Made by a program: the position numbers and the translations under genes. Source: Clavulina sp. PMI_390 (taxonomy: Eukaryota > Basidiomycota > Agaricomycetes > Cantharellales > Hydnaceae). Taken from it: a stretch of 20,699 nt of DNA. The notes under the pieces were generated by a model that did not search any database, was not told the DNA's origin, and saw only the letters and a list, made by a program, of their open reading frames with translations. This document shows, one piece after another, positions 1 to 8,237 of the stretch; the first letter of the stretch is position 1, and every line of letters starts with the position of its first letter. Location of the stretch: contig WIDE01000250.1 in the NCBI GenBank assembly GCA_015039315.1, positions 1 through 20,699 of the forward strand. The letters run 5' to 3'.

Positions 1-678
1 GACGCTTGAGCTTAGAGCCAGAACAGCTGTATCAGCGTCGCGCGCTGGGCCGCTTCGATGCGCTCCTCCGCGCTATACTCTTACCTAAAAAGAGACCAAA
101 GCTGCACGACCTTGCTGCCGTCACAAAGCTCATTGCGGGCCTTCCGGATGCTAGTGACAAGGCATGTCAGAATCGACCGCTTGACTTACTTAGTTTTATG
201 TTCTCTAACCCTCATTGCGGCAACAGAACAGTCACTTCGAGTGTATGAGGGTCTACTTGGACAATCAAGACTTGTTTCTACATGCCCGTGACTCCTGCAA
301 GCGGCGCAACAGACCCGCCTTGCCCTTCGAATACCGGCCCTCGGAGATGGGCAACATGTTGGTGTGTGCCATCTTTCACAACATTATTCCCCAAATCACC
401 AGGGTGTCCACCCTGGAAGCGGACATCGACCGCTATTTACCTCGCAAGGTGAGCCGAACTCCAATGCCAATAGAATCGCGCCCTTCGCACAAGGGCTGAT
501 GTTTCTTCTGCTCCTGCCCCTCCCTGCTGGTTTCAAGGCCAAGTCCAGACACCCGATAACCCACTGGGTGGCCATATATATGGCTAACATTAAGCTAATT
601 GATGAAATTTGGGAGGGCCGCGCGACCATCTGTCCAGCAATCAAGTTCGAGGATGGCACAGCGCAGAACGTCGATTGA
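1..678 (+). CDS. Hypothetical protein, 5' end outside the window
   Basis: This is the 3' part of a gene read as three exons: 1-154, 232-448 and 538-678 (TAA/TGA-type stop at 676-678). The frame is open to the left edge, so the start is missing. Intron 155-231 (GTGACA..CAG) has a CTCTAAC branch-like site. Intron 449-537 (GTGAGC..AAG) follows the codons YLPRK and has a pyrimidine-rich 3' end. Both junctions keep phase (phase 2, then phase 0), which supports the model. About 169 residues are visible. They are rich in Arg, Leu and Pro, with no signal peptide or membrane segment that I can see. I do not recognise the family and assign no function. The weakest point is the first donor, which is not close to GTRNGT. 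Confidence 0.5.
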
Positions 679-2667
679 TCAATTGATTTGTTGCGAGACG
701 TTTTGCTCTCCCGTGTCGTTGTGCAACAGAAACTCTCGCTATTTGTATGGCTGATGGTTGCTCAACCAGAGTTTCTTTTAGTAGTCCCACAACCCTTTTT
801 CTCCTTGTTCTTTCTCTGATCCTCTCACTCGTCTCCTCCCGAGTAACGCTGACTATCATCCATTCCACTTGCCACTCAGTTCTCACTCGGCTACCCTTTT
901 GTTCGAGTGAGTCTCCGCCGCTGTCCCCATAACCCATAGCTCTTTCACACCATTCTTCCTGGTCGTCGCCAATCCATGACTTCGACACTCCTGAGCATCG
1001 ATTTGAACAAACTGAGGATCAGGAGATACGCCTGGTTGCTCTTTGCAGTGGCGCAATCAGAAGATCATCTCGGTTCCATACTAAAAAGCACGGTGTGGCC
1101 GCTTGGAACGATAGCAAGCACTCATCAGGCAGTTTGATATTCGATTGACTACGTTAGTCGTCCTTATAGGGTACATATTGCTGATTGAGAATAAGACCAT
1201 CTCCGCAAGGACCGACATTGGTGTAGTGCTCTTATGGAGTTGAGAAAGCTCCGTTGACTGGCGGTGAATCACTGGACCCTGGAATGAGAGAGCTGCGACT
1301 GAGCACTGCATGACCTTGTGCACTGCTTGATCGAGCATATCAAAGGGCTAGTCAGAAGGGATTGATTGGAGAAACGATGGTAGCAGGGTAGGCTTGCCGA
1401 TGGTGTGAGGGAAATTTGAACTTCCCTCGCTACATAAGGGTATACGAGTTTGGCCCAACGCTGGGGCGGCGGCTAGTGAGCGTGTCCTGCAGGGCAGGAC
1501 GGTAAGGGACGAGCTGGGGACCTATGTGGCCGTAATGTGGCGCGCTGGGTGTGAAAGAGGCTGTATACACCATTGAGTGAGTCCATGACTCGGGAGAGTA
1601 CCGGGATGCAGGGATTGGGCGAGAGAGAAGAGGCTAGGTGATGGTGGCAGCGACGCGGGCTCGATGGAAAAGAACGGGTAGCTAGCCATGAGCGAGCGAA
1701 GGAGTACATAAGTAGCCATGGGAGACAGGTAGGAATGACGGTTGAGAATACCGCGAATGAGTTAGAGAGGGAAGTAATCCACTTGGCTCGTCGCAAATGA
1801 GGGTTTTCCGTGGTGCATGGTCATCCGTATACTTGGACGACCCACGAACTTGTCCTTCCTTCTCTAGGGTACCATCCAAAAGATCGAGGCATAGGATGGG
1901 AAGTGAAGACTGCTCCGTGAGAGGACGGAAGGTCCTGATGGAAACGAAAAGGAAGAGATCGACGGTGCTTCGTTGGACGACGGGATGCTGAGGGTAGAAA
2001 CAATGGGTCGGAAAAGCTGCCATTGAGGTGAATTGAATGTACATATCATGGCGCCGATGAGAATCAGGTAAGAATGTTAGAATACCCACACTGACAACTG
2101 AAGAGTGCTTTGTAGCACTTACGTGAACCAAGCCCATGCTCTAGGGCTTTTCTGCATGGGTTTTCTTCGCGCAGGGAAGTCGGTGGTATTATACGGATGA
2201 AATGATGGAAGGGTAAAGTCTTAATTGATACTGACGAGGCTTGGCAATGATACTGATAACGACGGCGGAACGTGAGGTGCCGCATTCTTCCAAGGCGGCG
2301 CAAGTCTAGTTGCGTAAGCTGTCCTGTGTCCTTCCCGCGAGCTTGATCGTATGTCGCGACGTGAAAACCCCAAACAACTGTAAGCCAGTATGATGGCCAC
2401 AGACGAAGATGCAGCATATGATGAGCAGCTGACTGAATTAATAACTGGCTTTGGGATTCCAGCAGCGTCCAGGGATATTATACTTGACTTCCACGTGCTG
2501 TGTAGAAAGAACGACAGGAGACGAGACAAGATGAGAGATGGCAGAGGGCTGTCACAAGGTATACCAACTGGTAGGCCTCTTCACGCTCAAGACGCGCCAT
2601 TAGTCTGTTCTTCGCTCGATTTTCGCCACCGCGGGCATTGTCACGAAAGTTTATCAAGGTGCGAGTG
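679..2667. other. Intergenic stretch without a supportable gene
   Basis: Open frames here are short, lack convincing splice partners and read like chance translation. One plus-strand frame from an ATG at 2390 begins with an acidic stretch (MATDEDAAYDEQLTELI) that could be a short exon. It has no supported downstream exon and runs toward the inverted-repeat element that starts at 2670, so I leave it uncalled. The part at about 770-840 is pyrimidine-rich. Confidence 0.4.
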
Positions 2668-3057
2668 TACTGCTGTTTCGGAATCGTTAGAGACTTTTTC
2701 GTGGAGACCCCCAATCTGTTGCTAGAGTAGTTCTTGGGGTGGCGGAGGACTTTCAGCCCGCAAACCCTCATATTTGGGGGTTTGACCCTCGATTTCTCCA
2801 TGTTGTAGTGAAGGGAACTTTTCCTCCTCGGATCCCTGTACATCATACTGCTGTTTTGGCCTCGTTAGAGACTTTTGGGCGGGGAAAGCCATACTGTTCC
2901 TCGACAGCATTGGTATGGCGGGGAGTTCGAGGGCCATCCCGATGAAGCGGATGAAATTCGCAACAATTCGGCGGTGGCCCCACGATCATAATAACCGCAC
3001 CGAGGACAGCATGGGTCTCTCCACAAAAAAGTCTCCAACGATTCCGAAACAGCAGTA
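2668..3057. mobile_element. 386-bp TA-flanked inverted-repeat element (MITE-like)
   Basis: The left terminal repeat is 2670-2706 and the right is 3019-3055. The right arm, reverse-complemented, matches the left at about 35 of 37 positions; both begin CTGCTGTTTCGGAATCGTT. A TA dinucleotide lies immediately outside each arm (2668-2669 and 3056-3057), the expected target duplication for Tc1/mariner/pogo-type elements. No transposase is encoded inside, so it would be non-autonomous. An internal diverged third copy of the arm lies at 2848-2884, so the element may be compound. Confidence 0.75.
2846..2884 (+). repeat. Internal third copy of the element's terminal repeat
   Basis: TA followed by a 37-bp segment resembling the left terminal repeat at 2670-2706, in the same direction, with roughly seven mismatches. 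The sequence after it (about 2885-2935) also weakly resembles the sequence after the first copy (about 2709-2760, shared GGTGGCGGAGG/GGTATGGCGGGGAG-like segment). This suggests a partial tandem or nested copy. Confidence 0.6.
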
Positions 3058-3344
3058 TGATAGATTGCAATGCAAGTGCCATATGGAGCCTGGTGTGACG
3101 AAGAAGAGAGAAGATATGAGGAGAGAAATTACGTGAATGTTGTTCTGGTATTATTCGGTGTTGAACGCTGTCTTGTCGTTAGGCAGGCCCGCGATGGACG
3201 GCAGGGTGAGAAGTTGTGCTGTGCATGAAGTCAAGAGGAGGTATGTCAGTGATGGCGGTCAGGCTGATGGCGATAACGACATCACCGACGAGTGAAAGCT
3301 CGGAGAGACAAGGAGACCGCCGCATACGTCCTTCCCTGTCAAAA

Positions 3345-3844
3345 CTATTTCAACATGTGGATTGAGGTACCCCACGTGCCTGGACAGCTCTCCAGTGCAG
3401 CCCGAACACTGTTCGAGTTCGCTGTGCTGGCCACAAACTCGATCATTTTCTTCAAATTCACTCGCACCTTGGCTTGACTCTTCTGACCGCGCTCTAAAAT
3501 CTCCTGTATTCTCTTTGCCACCTCGTCGCCATTATTCTCACCTGAGATGAGGAGCAACCTTGACCATTCATGGAGTCCTGACAGCTTGGGGCAATTTCAG
3601 GGTGCGAAACTCATTTCCTAATCAACTTGCTCCTTTGTCCTATGGCATCGCCATATTTATCCATATGCTCTACGATAGTCGCCTATAGATCAAGCCACCA
3701 AGATTCCGTTTGCAGGGGGTTCCTCGCCTGCACCACCTTCCTTGCCGGGCGCGTCCTCCCTCGGGCAGATCCTATACTTACGAATAGTTTCGTCAGCAGT
3801 TGAGGAACACTATGCCCACAAATCTCACCACGGTATTTGATCAT
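3345..3844 (-). CDS. Small hypothetical helical protein, three exons
   Basis: Exons are 3844-3782, 3682-3627 and 3558-3345. Introns are 3683-3781 (GTAAGT..TAG) and 3559-3626 (GTTGAT..AAG). Both junctions keep phase, giving a protein of about 110 residues that starts MIKYRGEICGHSVPQLL and ends SIHMLK. The predicted chain is charged and helical, with a regular pattern of hydrophobic positions (DEVAKRIQEILERG, RVNLKKMIEFV); I see no signal peptide or membrane segment. It lies 136 bp downstream of the kinase gene on the same strand. Its look recalls the helical-bundle regions found beside kinase or NTPase domains in Agaricomycete signalling proteins, but that is inference without family evidence. 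The second intron has an unremarkable branch site, and the gene could have further exons or be a remnant. Confidence 0.5.
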
Positions 3845-3980
3845 CTTTCATCACATTATGGAATGTTCGTTTCGAGTGGCATATCGCTTGTGGTAATTTT
3901 TTTCTTCACGACTGTATTCTAAGTGATGCTTGCGCAGGTTCCAGCCGCAAAAGCAAATTATTTGGCTGTCAGAGCGACTC

Positions 3981-5485
3981 TTACTTGAACAATTCCTCCA
4001 AGCGCAATACGACGTTAGCGCTTGATGGTCGGTTCTCCGGCATTTGTGCCCACATTATTTCCAGTAATTCCCATAATAACAGGCCGACCCGCGAGGTTAG
4101 AAATCCCTCAGCTGGTCGGTTCGGCCTCCCGCCTTGGTTCACTCTTGACGCCACCTGCCATTCGTTTCGAACTTCAGCGAACGGCATTCGGCCTGTGCAT
4201 AAGTTCAGCAGCGTCATAGCGAGAGAAAATACATCACTCGCGCTGGTCGTAAGAAACTGCCCTTCCAATGACAACGATAGCTCTGGAGCTAAAAAGCGTA
4301 TTCTACCACCTTCTTGGCGCATTGTGCGTGCTCGAGTGACTTCGTGACGGATGCGGCTTAGGCCAAAATCGCACAAAACTGGATCGCCAGATCCGTCAAG
4401 GAGTATGTTGCCCTACCGAATCCAGAACATATTATGAGAGGTACCGTAAGATAGATCCCACCTGTGCTCACTGGATGGAGGTCTCCGTGTATAACTGGCG
4501 GCGTTCGTGAGTGCAGGTATGCTACTCCTTGGCTGATACCAACAGCCTAATTCGGATGTCAGTCACACCATTGCGATTGCGGGCCTTGAGGGAAGGAGTC
4601 TATAGTGCTTGACTTACTATCCCCCCAAAATGGTGTGGTTTGATGAACTTATTAGCGACTGAATCTTGCAATGAGCCACGTTCCATGTACGGCGCAATTG
4701 TCAGTGGCAGAGCGTCCGGGCCCTCTTGATAGATCCCCAAGAACTGAATGACATTAGGGTGCTGTAGCTGTGAGTGTGTGATGGCTTCACGATACACAAG
4801 CTGCGTGTATCTTTGAGTAAGACATCTGGGGAGAAGCTGACGGACGAACCTGTATAATTTCACGTCCTAGTGTTCCCTGTCTTTCTTTTGGAGTGAGGAA
4901 TACCTCCCGAATAGCCACGCCAAGGTCACCAATCGTCCCATAGTAAATGGTGGCCTCGCCTCCTTGACCAATGACGTTTCTTCTTTCAAATTGGACCCTT
5001 TCCAGTTTAAAAACCCTAGGGATCGAGCAGAAATATGAACAGAAGTCTTGCAAAAGCTTCATCCGTTCCGAGGAGTCGTTTTCACCAATGGGTTGGTGCT
5101 GCAGGCCATATAATTTGACATCAACCTTTGCGAGGATTAGTACTGGAGACGAGGGAGAGCCACACTTACGGCGTGTATAATATCTAACAAGTCGACTGCC
5201 TCGTCGTGCGTCAATTGAGACAAATCGCGATGAAGATCGATGTTAAATATTTCTCTGGTGGACATGGCGATAGTTGGGATGAGATGCCCATTAGCGCGGC
5301 TGTTCTCAACGTTGCTATTGACCTTCTGTATCTGCAGTGAGCCGTGTGAAGCCATAGATCAAGGTGGCTTGTGGCTACTGACTTTGGAGTCCTTGAGGCC
5401 CTTCTTTCGAAATGAGTTGAGGATGCCTATCATAAGTTGAACAGCAAAGTCGGTTAGTCCTCTGGAGCCACTCACCACTGAACAT
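3981..5485 (-). CDS. TKL-like protein kinase, seven exons
   Basis: Predicted Ser/Thr or Tyr kinase of about 393 residues. Exons: 5485-5476, 5426-5383, 5331-5170, 5125-4850, 4800-4618, 4546-4472, 4412-3981. All six introns (44-71 nt) are GT-AG and phase-consistent. An N-terminal region of about 110 residues (MFSGILNSFRKKGLKDSK...) of unknown role precedes the kinase domain. Motifs: glycine loop GQGGEA (about 125-130), VAIREV where the usual beta-3 Lys is Arg (about 145), an alpha-C Glu in VYREAITHS, catalytic loop HGDLHPGN (245-252), DFG (265-267) and LAPE (291-294), then the closing helices ending RLEELFK. ATP-dependent phosphorylation is inferred from the intact HGD and DFG aspartates. The Lys-to-Arg change and HGD in place of HRD make activity uncertain, although similar variants appear common in Agaricomycete TKL-like kinases as I remember them. 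The start in exon 1 was chosen because a downstream ATG at 5355 lies in what splices out as an intron. Confidence 0.88.
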
Positions 5486-5719
5486 TTTGGCTGGCCCTTC
5501 TTGAAGCAGGGATATTGGGCGAGACGATAATGTAGAACAACCTAAAGGAGTGTAGAGTACCTCAGCCCTTTGAGAATTTTTTGGGGTAGAAGAAAAGGTC
5601 CAATCGTCCAAGGGATGCGGATCCGACTATTGTTTTAAGGTCTGCCCGCGATCCCCAGACACATTTTCGATGGGGTATGCTATTCAATTCAATGGCTAAG
5701 TGTTCTGCCCTGCTTTTGA

Positions 5720-6158
5720 GTAACTCAATTCGCTAGACCTGCGTTGGACCAAAAAATCATATCTTTGACAGACCGCTGTTCATCAGATATCGGGCAAACC
5801 TGTACTAGAGGGTGCCCATTAGCGTTGCTCTACCCTGTTCTTGCCCGCCTCACCACTCGCATACCCAGGATTGACTACTTTGTAACAGTCTTGCCGGACG
5901 GCGATGATCTTGATCTCAACCTAGTTGGGACTCGTTACGTTGCACGAGAACCCGTATGAACGGAGCAAGGACACCTGGAGCATCTTACGTTCCAAGTCCT
6001 ACCTCGGCTTGTGGTGGCGCGTGGTCTCAATGGACCACCAGCGGTGGGTGAACATTGAGCCCACCATTGGGGCAATCAAACGTTATGGGGTTGTGACCTG
6101 TGACCTGGTCATCGAGATGATTGATGGCTCACAGTTCACGCCTGATTGTGACTTGTGA
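5720..6158 (+). pseudogene. Frameshifted coding remnant of an unknown gene
   Basis: Two adjoining open stretches look coding but lie in different frames. The first (5720 to about 5950) includes RIDYFVTVLPDGDDLDL and LVGTRYVAR. The second (about 5950 to the stop at 6156-6158) includes ENPYERSKDTW, YLGLWWRVVSMDHQRWVN and AIKRYGVVTCDLVIEM. They would read through if one base were added near 5948-5951; no intron of usable length fits there. The 5' end is undefined, since the frame is open only back to a TGA at 5717. I do not recognise the family. It may be a decayed gene fragment or a sequencing error in a live exon. Confidence 0.4.
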
Positions 6159-7332
6159 GCCTGCTAGAAGGTGCTCACTGGATGTAAGCACGAGCCTCAA
6201 GTTTCTCAATCGCCGCACCACCTGCGGTAACCCATCATGGGGCCGCGACACCTCGCAAGGAGCTCCTCGCCCGTTGTCCGCTGACTCGCCGTTTTTTTTT
6301 TTTTTTGGCCACAGATTGCCAAATAGGATTGAACTAATAGTTAGCCACGTTGGGAGAACTGGTTCGAAGACATACAACAGCCTGGTATGCCACGCTCTGG
6401 GATTCACACTATTATGGGCACTTCTATGAGTTTTTCTGGTATTTAATGGCTTTCTTTTAGGTTTACGTTATTTTGGCTATTTTATGAGCGCTCCACCCAG
6501 CCTGCTCGCCGTGACGTGTGATCTTTGCCGCCGGATTCGATTAATAGAGTTCCTTGACTCATAAGGGCGTTTCAGCTCGGCCGAAAGCTGGACCTTGCCG
6601 CTGCTGCCGAGGCTGCTTTAGACGGTGTCGGAAATGTCAACACACATTGTTTCACTCATGGGATGATTTTACATTATACCGTAGTATTGTTGCAGATGGA
6701 TGATAAGTCAGATGGATATAGCACAGACGGGGCGATTCGGCTCCCAAGGCTCAAGAGGGCGTAATGTAGATTCCCCCACATCCACCTACGCAATACTCGC
6801 AATGAGGGCCAGAATGTACAGAAAACAAACTTTAGGCTAATCCAACACAAAAATAGCACGATCGATATCGGAGTAGCTGTTAGGCGATTTCAAGATACGC
6901 AAAATCCGAAGTCGAAACGGTGTGCAACGGAGCGGGCATAGAAGCACCTGTGCTGTGATTTGAATTCCGGCTGTGCTCAAGCTATGATTCAGCGAGGTAA
7001 ACAAACCACAATGATTTGATTCTGAGGGGATAGACATGAGGGAAAAACTGAGGATACACCTTATTGATTCAGTGAGAAAGGGGGCCCTCACGAACCGACT
7101 AGGATAAAATTGTATGAAGAGAGAGATGAGAAGCTCCAAGAGTCAGCTGGCAGATAGCCAGACGATAGAGAACAGAAATACGAAAGAAGGAACACCCGGA
7201 TCAGACTAACGGGATGTTGAAATGAGAGGTTTGGATTAGTAATCAACATCGCGAAGTTTCTAGCATTTACTGTAGGTCGAGTCATGGGCTAACGGAAAAG
7301 TGTAGAACTTTCTAGTAATATAGTATTTTGTG
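6159..7332. other. Intergenic stretch without a supportable gene
   Basis: AT-rich in the right half, with no convincing open frame or splice pattern on either strand. It contains a run of 15 T at 6292-6306. I searched it on the minus strand for the missing C-terminal region of MSH5 and saw nothing resembling it. Confidence 0.45.
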
Positions 7333-8237
7333 TACAGTCATTCACCGCTGAATGGGCCACTTTTGGTAATTTTGTCATTGCGCACCTTAAGTCTAGGATT
7401 GTCGGCCAAAAAGTTAGTCAACACGTAGCATGATATCTCAAGACTCCTGGTGCAAAAATTCAAGCATATCCAACCCAAATTGCGGAAATTTTGTGTTGTG
7501 GACTTCGGGGGGTTCAAATCGCTTGCCACCACCCAGTGGGCCAACCGTGGGAATGTCGCCCGTGGCCCACACTTTGCTCGTCAGAAAGCTTGCTAGACAA
7601 CTGAGAATACACTATGGTGGGCCCTTTGGACTCATATCATCCCTTGTACTTAATTCCGCTCTCCTAGACATCTTGATATAATGAGGGAAACCCAACCTTG
7701 TGCACCCGCAATTACGCCATCCATACCGCCGGCTTCAAAACCCCAGATTTGGGGCTGACCCTGTAACCAGACCGATACTATTTCTAATGCATTTGAGACC
7801 TGTTCCTGTACTCTTTGGTCATCCTAGTCCTTGTGTATGGTTCCCTGCAAGCTAGTTTGCTAGACACGCCCCCAATGTCAGGCATGCACACGGATTTCCT
7901 TCCCCTTTCATAGTGTAGAAGCGTTCTAAACATGAATAGTATCATCTTGGGAATAAATCGACGTCGCTTCAAGTCGTATTTTGCCCTTCAAGCAGCAGAA
8001 CTTTGCAATATCCGAATTGGGACATTTGAAATTTGCAGATCTCACGTCATTGTACCCCATGTTTTTCCTCGTTGGTCTGGTGAGAGCATAAGAAAATTGG
8101 CAGAGGATGTAGCTAGACATCATTTATGCTCGTGTGCAAAATTTTAGAAGAAGAAAGGCAGCGGCTCAAAAGTTATGCGAGCGCAAAGTATTTTGGCCCA
8201 TTGAATGGTGTGGCCCATTCAGTGGTGAATGACTGTA
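7333..8237. mobile_element. 901-bp TA-flanked inverted-repeat element inside MSH5
   Basis: Terminal repeats at 7335-7360 and 8210-8235 match at 25 of 26 positions and begin CAGTCATTCACC. TA lies just outside both ends (7333-7334 and 8236-8237). CAGT termini with TA duplication fit the pogo/Tc1-mariner group. No transposase frame is visible, so it is probably non-autonomous. The motif GTGGCCCA or its complement recurs inside (near 7353, 7542, 7561, 8194), which may be transposase-binding repeats. On the minus strand the right end falls directly after the codons for VDEQVEI of MSH5, so the insertion is exonic. Confidence 0.8.

Noticed and set aside
1682..2137. 151-codon minus-strand open frame
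   Set aside because: Long by chance in GC-moderate DNA; no domain, no splice partners, composition unlike the real exons nearby.
6292..6306. Run of 15 T as a retroelement poly(A) tail
   Set aside because: No target duplication or reverse-transcriptase sequence beside it; a simple repeat is enough.
7430..7681. Open frames inside the 901-bp element as a transposase
   Set aside because: Short, no catalytic D motifs or helix-turn-helix, and no splice structure that extends them.
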